Notes under the pieces: generated by a model | Databases searched by the model: none | What the model saw: only the letters and a program-made list of their open reading frames with translations | What the model was told of the DNA's origin: nothing | Translations under genes and position numbers: made by a program | From: Siphonodentalium dalli | Lineage: Eukaryota > Mollusca > Scaphopoda > Gadilida > Siphonodentaliidae | Direction: 5' to 3' | Length of the DNA stretch: 64,000 bases | Assembly (NCBI GenBank): GCA_032622095.1 | Contig: CP136069.1 | Location: 156,853,043-156,917,042, forward strand | In this document: one piece after another, positions 11,205 through 22,828 of the stretch | How the letters are laid out: the number at the start of each line of letters is the position of its first letter | Position numbering within the stretch: position 1 is the stretch's first letter

Positions 11205-11272
11205 AGACTTGGTAACCAGTCAGCATCTGAACTTTAACATTTGACATTCCGATTGTTGACACATCATGTGGC
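11188..11272 (-). CDS. C3-like exon 16: MG8 first half
   Basis: Acceptor TTTTCCAG and donor AAG|GTATAA bound 85 bases, phase 2 to 0. It reads PHDVSTIGMSNVKVQMLTGY and QVYGGLDK. The M-S-x-(V/L)-x-(V/I)-x-(M/L)-(L/M)-(S/T)-G-(F/Y) pattern is diagnostic of MG8 in the superfamily. It follows CLEICIR of exon 15 exactly as the matching TRY-G motif does in C3. Confidence 0.88.
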
Positions 11273-11318
11273 CTGGAAAATAAATATTTTTTTCAGGTTG
11301 AACTAAAAATGAGATATA

Positions 11319-11697
11319 CAGTAAAACCTATCCAAATTGAACACCATGTAAATTCTCAATTGTTCACTAAAGGTGTGAAACAAACATAGCGATATCTAAT
11401 CAGGTGCCTGTTTATTATTGTTAGACTAAAGGCATTATCTGAACAAAAGACAACTGATTAGGCAACTATGTCAGACAATGGTATGAAAACACAGATCAGG
11501 CGTGCATACACGTTCAGTTTCAAAAGGTCAAAATGCATATCGACTCAAAATCCCGTTCGGTGTTTGGATTGGAGAGGTTTCGGATTACAGAGGCAATAAT
11601 TACTGAAAGTGCAATTGGGTGATTTTGGGAAGGAACATTCGTTCGGTATGGAGAGGGATTTGGTTTATACAGTTTCCAGTTTGGAGAGGTTTCACTG
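11319..11697. mobile_element. pogo/Tigger-like MITE with TA duplication
   Basis: The termini CAGTAAAACCTATCCAAA and TTTGGAGAGGTTTCACTG are flanked by TA on both sides. They match the Tc1/mariner-pogo terminal style. Inside are sub-terminal GAACA/TGTTC pieces and no coding frame. Confidence 0.8.
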
Positions 11698-11759
11698 TAT
11701 ATCAGAATGATCAGAATGGCACATTGAGATGTCCCTCAACTCAGATCAAACTTAAAAAT

Positions 11760-11865
11760 TGGTCTGAATGTCGCTAATGTCAGGGTTCGAACCAGCGACC
11801 GCCACATCTAACCCAGACTGTGATGATGGTACCTGCGACTTAATCACCTAGGCTATGGAAACATC
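11760..11865 (-). mobile_element. tRNA-derived SINE head
   Basis: On the minus strand there is a box-A-like TAGCCTAGGTGATTAAG, and about 50 bp later a box B GGTTCGAACCC, as in tRNA-derived SINE promoters. It does not fold into a complete tRNA. Confidence 0.6.
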
Positions 11866-11870
11866 TTTAA

Positions 11871-12080
11871 CCCTTTCATCATGAGTGTTGCGCTGGTGTA
11901 GCATTAACCCTTTGGACAAGAGAGACCAAAATAACAGTCCAATCCTTATATTACTATATCCTGGTATACCAGAATACCGGTCTGGAAATCATACAATATT
12001 TGACACGGAACTAAAGCACAATGATCCCTCTGGGGACCTCATTCTGCACAAATGAGACACACTATTTACAGGCTTGAATA
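11871..12080. repeat. Fragments of families C and B
   Basis: TTAACCCTTTCATCATGAG with GCGCTGGTG is a family C end. CCCTCTGGGGACCTCATTCT with GACACACTATTTACAGG is a family B end (12018-12076). Confidence 0.6.
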
Positions 12081-13400
12081 CAATGAAAGTGTCAATGACA
12101 CTGTAGCTCAACTTAGGTAGGGGAATAATTTAATGGTTGACAGTATATAGGAAAGGAAAGGTGCTAATTGCAATGTCTGACCTGTGCCAAAGGATTTAGT
12201 CATGCAAAGAGTAAAATCCAAGATGGCTGCTGGCGGCCATGTTTTTTGGCCAATTGACCCCAAAGGACTCGTTCCCATCTACATGTCATTGTTAACATCC
12301 ATGACAAATTTCATGAAGATCTGACCAAAGCTACGACCTGTAGCCCGCGACAACGGATTTAGTCATGCAAAGAGTAAAATCCAAGATGGCTGCTGGCGGC
12401 CATGTTTTTGGCAGAACGACCCCAAAATGACTCGTTCCCATCTACATGTCATTGTTAACATCCATGACAAATTTCATGAAGTTCCGACCAAAGCTACGAC
12501 CTGTAGCCCGCGCCAAAGGATTTAGTCATGCAAAGAGTAAAATCCAAGATGGCTGCTGGCGGCCATGTTTTTTGGCCGAACGACCCCAAAATAACTCGTT
12601 CCCATCTACATGTCAATATTAACATCCATGACAAATTTCATGATGATCAGACAAATAGTACGACCTGTAGCCCGCGCCAATGGATTGAATTTTGAAATCC
12701 AAGATGGCTGCCAGCAGCCATGTTTTTGTTGCCGAATGACCCCAAGATGACTCGTTCCCATCTACATGTCAATGGCAACGTTCATGACAAATTTCATAAA
12801 CATCAGACAAAAGGTACGACCTGTAGCCCGCGCCAAAGGATTTAGTCATGTAAAGAGTAAAATCCAAGATGGCTGCTGACGGCCATGTTTTTCGGCCGAA
12901 CGACACCAAAATGACTCGTTCCCATCTACATGTCATTGTTAACATCCATGAAAAATTTCATGAAGTTCCGACCAAAGCTACAACCTGTAGCCCGCGCCAA
13001 AGGATTTAGTCATGCAAAGAGTAAAATCCAAGATGGCTGCTGGCGGCCATGTTATTTGGCCGAACGACCCCAAAATCACTCGTTCCCATCTACATGTCAA
13101 TATTAACATCCATGACAAATTTCATGATGATCAGACGAACAGTACGACCTGTAGCCCGCGCCAATGGATTGAATTTTGAAATCCAAGATAGCGGCCATAT
13201 TTTTTGGCCGAATGACACCAAAATGACTCGTTCCCATCTACATGTCAATGTCAACATTCATGACAAATTTCATAAAGATCAGAACAAAGGCACGACCTGT
13301 AGCCTGCGCCAAAGGAAATTGTTGACGGACACACGCACACACGGACGACGGACGCCAAACCATGGCAATAGCTCAAACTTACAAAGTAAGTTGAGCTAAT
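12081..13400. mobile_element. Family D element with about seven ~160 bp tandem units
   Basis: It opens with CAATGAAAGTGTCAATGACA and TGTAGCTCAACTTA, and closes with TAAGTTGAGCTA, so its ends are inverted. The core units share AAGATGGCTGCTGGCGGCCA, ACTCGTTCCCATCTACATGT and GACCTGTAGCCCGCGCCAA. The open frames inside are artefacts of the units. Confidence 0.85.
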
Positions 13401-13507
13401 AAAATGATAAATCTGAGCCAAGAAAAGAAATTTTAATATTCAATTTTTTTTACAATTCTATTGTTTTTATATATATATCAATAAAGTATAAAAAAAATAG
13501 TCCTCAC

Positions 13508-13759
13508 CTTATACAAATCTCCAGACAAAACTGGACAGCGCTATGTTGTGGCTGGGAATGTAGTGACCTTGACCTCCGGTGGCTATGGCTGGCAGATATC
13601 TCCACATCTTCTCTGACTTTATATTCATGGAAACGCCCAATTCGAGCAGCATTTGATGACATCTGATGATCCATTTTGTAAGCAGTAGAGATTGCCGGCA
13701 GCTTTGACATGAGGGCGGCATTTTTGTTCAGTTTTTCGCTCAGATTGACAATCCTGTCA
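13508..13759 (-). CDS. C3-like exon 15: Ser/His/Arg-rich insert ending in the first MG8 strand
   Basis: Acceptor ATACACAG and donor ATAAG|GTGAGG bound 252 bases, phase 2 to 2, open throughout. The last residues QFCLEICIR match the first MG8 strand of C3-type proteins. The preceding ~75 residues, including SEKLNKNAALMSKLPAIS, REDVEISASHSHRRSRSLHS and QPQHSAV, have no counterpart that I know in C3. The C-terminal match and the phase make this a true exon; the function of the insert is unknown. Confidence 0.8.
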
Positions 13760-15200
13760 CTGTGTATATAATGTTAGAAGTGTCAAGAACTCTGTAGATC
13801 GACTTGATACTGAGAATGGTCTGCCAATTAAGGAATGCAGGTGTAAAGTACATAAAGTTACAAGTTGGATAAAAGCATTGCAACCAGAGTCCTTCAAATA
13901 AAATCTTTATTCTTGTGTGCGATATCTTATGCCGTCAGATGCCATTTATTAATAAAGTTTCTGGACAAACACCCAATACAATCACTATGAGTAAACTACT
14001 TAATCAGAAAAAAGCCTACAACAATTATGTAATTTTATTTAAACATTATCGAATATTGAATGATGTCGATTATAAAACTCCATCCGATATTATGAAGATA
14101 ACTTGACGCGTGGCCTTGTATATAAGGCATATACATTATTGATAAATTTATATATATATAACTGTGTGTGTGTATCTGTCCATAAATAAATATGTACAGT
14201 TATAGTTACAGTTATAGTTACAGTTATAGTTACTATTACTTAATATTATATCTCACGTGACTTTCTCGCATTCTGATTGGCTGCACACTGCTATACTATT
14301 TTACGATAGTACCCCAGTAGGATTCCTACATGCCTACTATTCTTTTTCTATTTATAGTAACAAACTCATTTCGCGAAATCGGGCTGCCGCCTGAAGATAC
14401 GGCCAATCCTAAACTATACCATGTGTGATATTTGTTGCAATATCGGTATATCATTAGATTTATTGATGAATTGCAATGATCTTACAAATGTCCGATGATA
14501 TCAAGCCAATGTATTTCATAGTTTGTCCGTTTAGTTGGCAAGCGGCTAGTCCTAATTTTGCAATGCCAGTGGACGTTATTTATAATTTCCTTTTCCGGTT
14601 AATCAAAGTTAAACAAGTTGACTTCTAAAATTTCGCCAAAATGTCTTTGCTCATGACGTATTTATAGAAATGAATCATGAAGAAATGATGTTAGATGTAA
14701 CTAATAACATAGTTGTGCTCCCCTGCCATCGTCAAAATATTGCCATAAATTGTAAAATCTGAGACCGATTTCCAAAATTCAAGGTAAATAAAAATGTGAC
14801 AAAATCAGACTCAGAAATTGTGTGAGAATTGGCACAAATGTTCGATATAATATAATAAATAATGAATGTCTTGTTGTTGACTATGCCAAAATAGTGGTCC
14901 TCGAGGAGGAATAGTCAACTCCAAGCCATTCATTATCTATATAATAATGTTATATAAAAATGTTAGTACTATTATATTTATTTATTTATAATTTGTTTAT
15001 TTATATTTATTTATTTATAATATGAAAAAATATATGTTATATGTACATAGGTTACAAATGTTATCTCGATACCTATGTATTATAAAAATCGGTCATGAGA
15101 ATAAAGAATTGAATTTGAATATTCAATAATCAACTCTTATATCGATTATATGCATGATCCATTGATGTGAATGGAGGCGATATAAACATGACTTTAGTAA
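13760..15200. other. Intron 14 sequence with low-complexity blocks
   Basis: A small plus-strand open frame at 13915-14106 has no recognisable match. CAGTTATAGTTA microsatellite copies lie at about 14193-14237. An imperfect inverted repeat lies around 14855-14945 (GACTATGCC/GGAATAGTC), followed by a TTTATTTATTTAT-rich block at 14975-15030. Confidence 0.5.
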
Positions 15201-15204
15201 TATA

Positions 15205-16655
15205 GTGACGCTATCCCACACAGCGGGCTAGCATTACCAAATTCACCCTCTGGGAACCTCGTTCTGCTTAGGCCTCAACTGCTATGGGAGACCAAGGATC
15301 AGATTGAAGTTCCCCGGTTGATGCTCACCTATTAGTCACCTTGAATTTAGTGGTGCTATCCCGCACAGTGGGATAGCATCACCAGAGGCGGACTGGCCGA
15401 TCGGGAGACCGGGAAATTTCCCGATGGGCCGGAGGCCGGAAAAATTATGATTCCACGTGATTTTCTATCAAGCGAGAATCCGAGGGGTTTTTTTTACGGT
15501 TTGGGGGGGGGGGGGGGGGGGGGGGGGGTATATGTGGTTGGGCCGCAAATGAAACCGATGTGGATCGCCACATGTGTTGTTTAACCAGCCGTGTATCCAA
15601 TAAGATGGTACTCTTCTCACATAAATTCATGAGGGCAGAGGTGGACTGCATGGCCGATCGGGAGACCGGGAAAATTCCGGACGTGGGCCACCACATGTGT
15701 TGTTTAACCAGCCGAATTGGCTAATCGTAATTTTGACATTAAATGAACTTGTCGGCATCATATAACACCACGTAAAGACCCCATTAATCTCGAGATTTTA
15801 ACGGTAACTCCCAGCTGTAAATCCCAAAAAAATTCTCACGCACCCCTCCCGGACCCTCCCCCAATTGAAATTTACAAGAAAATAGGAACGCTTCAGTTGA
15901 TGCCAGTCCAGATGCTAGGATTCGCGATTTTCTTGTATAGTTTTCAATTTTGTTTCACCCTGCAGTGTGTCCTGGTCTCTTGTCCGTAGCCGTGTGCATT
16001 TGTCTGGAGTTAGACCGCTAGATGTTAGAATTTATGCAATTTTTCAGGTAAAAATATCTGAATGGTCTCATACCGGGAATATATAGAACCATGGTTTATG
16101 AATGTATAGGATATTATACCAGAGGTGCAAATGGAATTATGCAAAAAACATGTATTTGGTCTGCATCTGATTCAAGGGGGGGGGGGGGGGGGTGCAGTAG
16201 GAATTTCCCAAGGTGGACTGTGGACGCCCCACAAACAGATGGGCCGGTATTATATTAATTTCCCGGGCCGTTTTTTTGGCCCAGTCCGCCTCTGAGCATC
16301 ACCAAGTTCAACCTCTGGGAACATCCTTCTGCTTAGGCCTCATCTTCTGGACAGTATCTATTGTCTCAAATTAACATTGTTCTTAGTTACTTTTTCCCTT
16401 CTCAGGGAAGTTTCTATATCCCTAATATCCCCAGAAGATAAAAATCATAATTGAGGTGAATAATGGGAGAACATCACTAACTTCAATTGGCAAAATTAAA
16501 TCTGATCCAAGGTCTCCGATAGCAATTGAGGCCTAAGCAGAATGAGGTCCCCAGAGGGTGAATTTGGTAATATTAAACCACTGTGCAGGATATTTTCACT
16601 AAATTAACCCTCTGGGACCTCATTGTGTAAATACAAACACACTATTTGCAGGTTT
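15205..16655. mobile_element. Family B MITE split by a hAT-like insertion
   Basis: The left part is about 15205-15374 and the right part 16303-16655. Together they make one family B element. The interruption is exactly the element at 15383-16294 with its duplicated AGCATCAC. Confidence 0.85.
15383..16294. mobile_element. hAT-like nonautonomous transposon nested in family B
   Basis: Termini CAGAGGCGGACTGGCC and GGCCCAGTCCGCCTCTG are flanked by the 8 bp duplication AGCATCAC (15375-15382, 16295-16302). Inside there are G homopolymers near 15504-15528 and 16177-16191, and a partial internal duplication of the left end (GGCCGATCGGGAGACCGGGA appears twice). Confidence 0.92.
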
Positions 16656-16678
16656 GACGACATTTAAATGGCTATTAC

Positions 16679-16915
16679 CTGTTATCGCTGTTTGAATGAC
16701 TCTCTTGCCCTGCTGACTGACTGTTAACCTGATTGTCCCTGAGAACCGAGTGGTTAATCGAAGACAGCGTGAGATTCCGATATGGTCGTTGTCTTAAAAA
16801 TAACCTGGCAGCAGGACGCTCAGCAATTTGGGAAATATCAATTTCACAGAAATCATCGTAGTTCTCTTCATTGCATTCCACATTTTCCGGGCAATAACCG
16901 CATATATCACAGTCA
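16679..16915 (-). CDS. C3-like exon 14: Cys-rich insert between CUB and MG8
   Basis: Acceptor TTACAG and donor AACAG|GTAATA bound 237 open bases, phase 2 to 2, fitting both neighbours. It begins DCDICGYCPENVECNEENYD and DFCEIDIS, with five Cys within 23 residues, then RLFLRQRPYRNLTLSS (one NLT sequon), and ends in a Ser/Asn/Gln-rich tail. In C3 only about 27 residues separate the CUB Cys from LEIC, so this exon is extra. The cluster recalls the CDLC-type tail of CD109, but it lies before MG8, not after it. Confidence 0.72.
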
Positions 16916-16969
16916 CTGTAAGAACATGATTAAATATGAAATAATGTACGTTTAAGATATCAGATTTTC

Positions 16970-17765
16970 TATTTTGGTACAAAATGTGGATGATACGCAA
17001 GTTTATGTTCATTTTAAGTCAGATTTTGAACAACCTGCCAGAGAAGAAATCGAACTGTGTGTAGTAGACATAACATCTTGAATGAGAACTTTCTTTTGCT
17101 AAATTCCGACAAAACGGAACTCATATATATTGGTTCGCCTTAACAACTGCTGAAGGCTACAAGTGTTGTCTCCAAATCAACCACGGTTCGCAATCTGGGT
17201 TATCAAATGGATGAGAACCTGTCTGTTGATGTACATGTGACCCATATAACCATCTGAGAAATATAAGCAGGGTGCGAAATGATTGAAATGGAGATGACAA
17301 AACAACTTGTCCATGCATCTGTAACCAGCCGGGTGGATTATTGTAATTCCCTGGTCCTTGGTTGCAACAAGTCTTTGTTGCACAAGCTCCAGGTAATTCA
17401 AAATTGTGCGGCTAAGTTTGTCACAAAAACCAAAATAATTGACCATATAACTCCTATACTGGATAAACTGCATTGGCTTCCAGTCGAGGAATGATTTAAT
17501 TTTAAAACAATTTAACAAGTGTTTAAATAGCTTGGCACCATCTTAAGTATCCGGTATCGTACGTTATCAACCACCGAGACCACTTAGGTCTGCAAAGTCA
17601 AACTTGTTAATACATACTATAATACAATCTAGTAAAATGTGGCGACCACACATTTTCTGTAGCCGGTCCTATAGCCAGGCTCTGGAATTTATTGCCAAAC
17701 CACCTTAAAGCTCCGCAACAATTGACAAAATATCAATAATTCAACTGCAGATTCCAATTCGTCAC
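16970..17765 (+). mobile_element. CR1/L2-clade LINE, 3' end of reverse-transcriptase ORF, decayed
   Basis: Broken frames read as the end of a LINE RT: DDTQVYVHFKSDFE, NSDKTELIYIGSP and NLGYQMDENLSVD. Then comes SRVDYCNSLVLGCNKSLLHK and a HITPILDKLHWLPVEE-like block (17279-17494 open). Stops and frameshifts show that it is dead. It lies in the intron between exons 13 and 14, on the opposite strand. Confidence 0.85.
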
Positions 17766-17954
17766 TATGTATTCTGTATGCATGGTAACATGTTACTTGT
17801 ATGATACATATTATTTTTGTGTAAAGTCCAAAAGCACATATCGTGGATCCATGGTTATAAACTGTATTGTTATTATTAAAATGTTAAAAAATCATATAAA
17901 CTTCTTTGTACAGATACAAACAAGACAAGAGATTGCACCGGTGGATCTGGCATA

Positions 17955-18162
17955 CAGTAATTCTCTAAATAATTGACCCCTTAACCACAGCAGAATTATG
18001 GGTAACTTTTCAGGATTTAGTCGGAAATATGGCTTGTTGCTATTCATCGGAAACCTCGAGAGCTTTCCGATGAATGGCAACAAGCCATATTTCTGACTAA
18101 ATCCTGAAAAGTTACCCATAATTCTGCTGTGGTTAAGAAGTCGATTACTTAGGGCATTGCTG
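17955..18162. mobile_element. Family A foldback MITE, full length
   Basis: Inverted arms CAGTAATTCTCTAAATAAT and ATTACTTAGGGCATTGCTG are flanked by TA on both sides. The central loop is CTCGAG. Confidence 0.85.
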
Positions 18163-18921
18163 TACCCCAACAGTGGCAAATTCGAACAGACAAAGTATGG
18201 GTGAGATATCTGCTTGGATGGGAAAAAACCCCCAATATTTTCATATAAACAAAGATAAATAACCGTAGAATGGAAAATATGAACAAGATTGAACACTCAA
18301 TTGCCATCATAATAGTGAACATCCATACCAAATTTCATTGATATCTGTCAACCGGTGGTGGAGATACAGACAAAAAAATCAACACTTCCAAATCTACGAA
18401 GATGAATAACACTAGAACGGAAAACCAGAAAAAATTGATTGAACACTCAATTGATTGACCTCCTAGTAGTAAACATCCATACCAAATTTCAATGAGATTT
18501 TCATCAACCGATGGTGGAGATATGTGCTCAGATAGATAAAAAACATTTCCAGATAAATATAAAACTCTGGAAAAAACAATTGAACACTCTGTTGAATGCC
18601 CTCATAGTAGTGAACATGCATACCAAATTTCATCAACTGGTGGTGGAGATATCTGCTCGGACGGCAATAAAAACCAACATTTACATATAAACAAAGATGA
18701 ATAACTCTAAAATGGAAAATCTGGAAAAAAACGATTGAACACTCTGTTGAATTCCCTCATAGTAGTGAACATCTGTACCAAATTTCATTCAGATCTGACA
18801 ACTGTTGTTTGAGATATGCGCCTGGACGGAAGGAAGGAAAAACAGAGGGATAAATGTCTGGACCAAGATCAATCTGGTATACCCCCCCCCCCCCCATTCT
18901 CTTCGAGAGTGAGGGTATAAT
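18163..18921. mobile_element. Family G element with ~140 bp tandem units
   Basis: It begins ACCCCAACAGTGGCAAATTC. Four units share ACCAAATTTCATTGAT-like, CAACCGGTGGTGGAGATA and TTGAACACTCAATTG motifs. It ends with a C run and TTCGAGAGTGAGGGTATA. It stops about 9 bp from the donor of exon 13. Confidence 0.75.
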
Positions 18922-18929
18922 AAACTTAC

Positions 18930-19075
18930 ATTTGTAAAGTGGATGATGATATCGCTGAGAAATCCACTGTACATTTAGTGTCATCAATGTAAAACTGCTT
19001 GTATTGACAATCCATTCTCACAACTGCCTTCCCGCGTCCCTCCCCAGTAATCAACATCGGGTGACTGATGTCAAC
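18930..19075 (-). CDS. C3-like exon 13: second half of CUB
   Basis: Acceptor ATTACATAG and donor AAAT|GTAAGT bound 146 bases, phase 0 to 2. It reads VDISHPMLITGEGRGKAVVR, then MDCQYKQFYIDDTKC and TVDFSAISSSTLQ. The G-x-G-x-(G/A)-x-x-x-x-x-x-Y block followed by Cys and a hydrophobic-F strand is the usual end of CUB after TED in C3 and A2M. Confidence 0.9.
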
Positions 19076-19429
19076 CTATGTAATGAAGACGGAAGATGAT
19101 AAATCAATCATGTGATATATTTAAAATCCCACTTTAACTGATTCAGATTGTAACATTGTATAATTGTGTTTTATGCGATTAGATATATAGATAGATATAT
19201 ATATAGTTTTTATAAGCTAAGTACATAATAAATAAAAGTGACAATTAATTAATAGTTAATTATGATTGTTGTGTGTAAAATATATATAATTATAGTTGTA
19301 CTTTGCCTGGGATGCGCATAGTCTTCCTGCCCACCCCAGAATTATATCCAGTTTCTAATCTGACCTTGGCTGACAGGCACATTATGGCAAAGGGGTTGAC
19401 AGCTCTGATAATTTAAGGCAGGATACATG
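19076..19429. other. Intron 12 sequence, TATA-rich
   Basis: Short AT repeats (TATATAGATAGATATATATA). No gene signal. Confidence 0.5.
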
Positions 19430-19920
19430 AACACCACACCCGCTCCCTGGACTCCCTTACATTTCCCAAGTGTGTTATAAGTGTAAAATAAGTGTTGCAT
19501 AAGTGTAGGAAATTTTTTCCTCTAAGTGTGCACTCCCTTACATTTCCCAAGTGTGTTATAAGTGTCAAATAAGTGTTGCATAAGTGTAGGAAAATTTTTC
19601 CTCTAAGTGTGCACTTACAACCAAGTGTACAAGTCCAACAGTGGCAGTAAGTGTAGTGCAAGTGTAACATAAGTGTACAGTAAGTGTACGTTCCAACTAT
19701 GTAAATGAGGTGAGTGTCATATAAGTGTATGATTCTAAAGTGTGGTATAAGTGTATGTTGGCAAGTGTAATAGAACTGTATAATAATTGCAAGTGTTTTA
19801 TAAGTGTAAGTTCTGAATGGGGTTGTAAGTGTATTGTAAGTGTACAATGGTGATTGTGATGCAAGTGTATTATATAAGTGTATAGTACATGTATTAGTAA
19901 AATAAGTGTATATCATAGAT
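19430..19920. repeat. Dense irregular AAGTGTA array, copy 1
   Basis: Some 25-30 copies of (T)AAGTGTA/G lie in about 490 bp with uneven spacing, including two nearly identical ~100 bp units with TTACATTTCCCAAGTGTG. A 190 bp stretch starting ACAACCAAGTGTACAAGTCC recurs in the second array at about 22212. Confidence 0.8.
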
Positions 19921-20744
19921 GGGCATGCACATATTAAATTTCACTATCAAAGATGGCAATTGATGCATTAATCAAGGGAATCACATTCACAATGATTTAG
20001 ACTGATAAAATACTTTATTATATTATATTAATAATGTTTTAATATATAAACCATCTATCGATTAGGTTCCTTGGCTCAATAAATATATTTCATAAATCTG
20101 GTGCTGATATGCGAAGTTTGAATGAGCTGAAGTATCTTCAAGCTTGTCTCTTCCCGTTTGTTTTTACTCCACTTTTGTCATGATGTCCATGTCATATTCA
20201 GTACCATGTCCCATTTAAAGCGTGCAGTGCCTGCTGTGGGATGTTTAGTTTAGCACGGTGAGTGAGAGAAATTTGCAAACGTTGGCATGACCGATTCCAG
20301 TTTTTTTTGGCCAAAAAAGCTGTAAGTGAGTCATTTTTTTCTTCTTCTGATGTCACATTGTCTCTGAGATGATCCAATTCCAATGTGCTCTGTGTGCCCA
20401 GTCTACCCCTCCGCCAAAATTAGTTTTGTCCGGTATCACAAGCATTTGGACAAGACGTCAAGATGATTGAAATTGAATCCGTGATCAGTCCTCCTGGCGA
20501 GTCTTGCCAACATTGTCATTGGGCAACAATGAAACATGCGAGAGATCAATCACTGAATCAGCTGGACGACAGCCATCACTCTACGATTGAGAATTATCAC
20601 TTGTAAATAAATGTATGTTGTATATCTGAATTTAGCGCACGTTTCCATCGGTTATAATCTGTATGCATCCAGTGTGACTTTACTGTCGACATGATTTAAT
20701 TTCTCAATGTCATCGTGTCATTGTAGGAATCAGGTCACCGGTCG
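19921..20744. other. Intron 12 unique sequence
   Basis: A short minus-strand frame (20198-20383) contains DNVTSEEEKNDSLTAFLA but lacks homology or clear splice support. I make no call. Confidence 0.4.
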
Positions 20745-21007
20745 AATTGGGAACAAACTTCGCCTATTTGCGTAATTATTTGCCGAATTCAGCCTCCTAC
20801 CACCTGTTCTATCTCTAGTGTGTTTAGTTCCTTTCTTCTTTTTGCCAAATTGTTGAATTGTTTTGGCTTTTATCGCCGTCATTTTCGTAAATGAAAGCTG
20901 TTGTCAAATAAAATGCAGATGAAATTTAAATTTGATTTCTTGACCGCCGAATTACCGGAATGTGGTCTGCGCATGCGCATGTAGTCACGGTCACAGTCAC
21001 GTGTTAG
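20745..21007. repeat. Duplicated block with GCGCATGCGC core, copy 1
   Basis: It begins ATTGGGAACAAACTTCGCC and ends TGGTCTGCGCATGCGCATGT with AGTCACG. It is about 90% like 22829-23070. NRF1-like GCGCATGCGC and CACGTG are present. Confidence 0.8.
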
Positions 21008-21779
21008 CTTTTAGCCAATCGTATGCTCAGTTCTAGGATATCACTTGATTTAGACGGGTTTTCCCCAATAAAATGATGACATCAGAGGACAATGTTTACA
21101 CACAGCGAGATGGGATTTAATTCCCCATACACGAACACGTGGGCAGAAAGCCGCAAGCATATCCTTTGGGAGATTTACAGTGGGTCGATAATCACACGTA
21201 TATACAGTTAAACTTTGTTATTTTTGATACATTTGACGTTAAATTAAAAACAGATAGCAGGTACATATACGTACTTCTCCGAGAATGTTAAAAACAATTT
21301 TTATCTGTTCATCATTATTTTATTGTCACGAAATTACGCTAACTATCGAAGTTTTGCCATAAAAAACCCCGATAAAAATAATTCTATTTGGGAGTATTGC
21401 ACGTCAAAATTACGGGTTTAGAAACGATTTTTAGTATACTTAATTCTGATCTGCGTCGTCAAACTACTATCATACAACATTTCTATATTCGTAATGGACA
21501 TTTTTTTTTTTTTTTTTGAATGCAGGTGTGTTTGGAAACACAATCATTGAAGCTTTCATATAGTAATACGCCAATTTCAATATACGTGATAGCGACCAAT
21601 TTTCATTGTTTCTATGACAAACATTTTAATAAATTGTAGATATACATACTCATATATCTTTATTTTAGCACAAAAGATTCATAAAATTTATTACTATCGG
21701 AATATAAATAACAGAAAAACGAAATACCGTAATTTCAAAATTGAAAAAGTTCATATTTAATATAAGACGGCAATTATAT

Positions 21780-22380
21780 AGTACAAATGTGCGAGGCTCT
21801 GAGCAGTATTCCTGAACATATCCATATCAAAGTTTGATAAGTGTGGTATAAGTGTTGATAAATTTTTCCAAAGTTCCATAAGTGTACCTTTAAGTGTGGG
21901 GCAGTGTTCCCAAAACATTTAAAAAGTATAAGTATCATCAGTGTGTCATAAGTGTAGAGAGAACTTTTCAAAGTACCATAAGTGTAGCTGTAAGTGTGGG
22001 CAGCATGCCCAAAGATTTTCAAAGTCTCAAAAGTGTAGAGCAAGTGTACACTTATTACAACACTTACACTACACTTACGAAATAAGTGTACATTTCGAAA
22101 AAAGTGAGTGTGGTACAAGTGTACTGAATTAAAAAAACAAAAGCTACAAGTGTACTATAAGTGTATACCTGAACTACACTTACAATGAAAGTGTACACTT
22201 AGAGAATATAAGGGCTTACAACCAAGTGTACAAGTCCAACAGTGGAAGTAAGTGTACTGCAAGTGTAACAAAAGTGTACAGCAAGTGATCGTTCCAACTA
22301 TGTAAATGAGGTGGTAAGTGTCATATAAGTGTATGATTCTAAAGTGTGGTATAAGTGTATGTTGGCAAGTGTAATATGAA
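21780..22380. repeat. Dense irregular AAGTGTA array, copy 2
   Basis: It is built like the array at 19430, with both orientations present (ACTTACACTACACTTACG near 22060), and shares a ~170 bp direct repeat with it. The region 21008-21779 before it holds only AT-rich sequence with a T run near 21500. Confidence 0.8.
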
Positions 22381-22828
22381 AGTGTCAATGACACTGTAGC
22401 TCAACTTAGGTAAGGGAATAATTTAATGGTTGACAGTAAATGGAGGAATAGGAAAGGTGCTAATTGAAATGTCTAACCTACATGTAGCTGTGCCAAAGGA
22501 TTTAGTCATGCAAAGAGTAAAATCCAAGATGGCTGCTGGCGGCCATGTTTTTTGGCTGAATGACCCCAAAATGACTCGTTCCCATCTACATGTCATTGTT
22601 AACATCCATGACAAATTTCATGAAGATCCGACTAAAGCTACGACCTGCAGCACGCGCCAAAGGATTTAGTCATGTAAAGAGTAAAATCCAAGATGGCTGC
22701 TGGCGGCCATGTTTTTTGGCCGAACGACCCCAAAATGACTCGTTCCCATCTACATTTCAATATTAACATCCATGACAAATTTCATGATTAACAGTCGAAT
22801 AGTACGACCTGTAGCCCGCACCAATGGA
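22374..22828. mobile_element. Family D element, two units
   Basis: Head TGAAAGTGTCAATGACACTG, then two AAGATGGCTGCTGGCGGCCA units, ending at GACCTGTAGCCCGCACCAATG. It sits exactly between the AAGTGTA array and the duplicated GCGCATGCGC block. Confidence 0.8.

Noticed and set aside
11780-11860. tRNA gene
   Set aside because: Box A and box B are present but no complete cloverleaf forms. It is better explained as a SINE head.
12081-13400. ORF of 116 codons in the family D units
   Set aside because: It lies within repeat units that recur in other elements, and has no independent homology.
16679-16915. First read as the CDxC tail of CD109/TEP-type proteins
   Set aside because: The true MG8 end was then found further downstream at 7042-7150, so this Cys cluster lies before MG8 and cannot be that tail.
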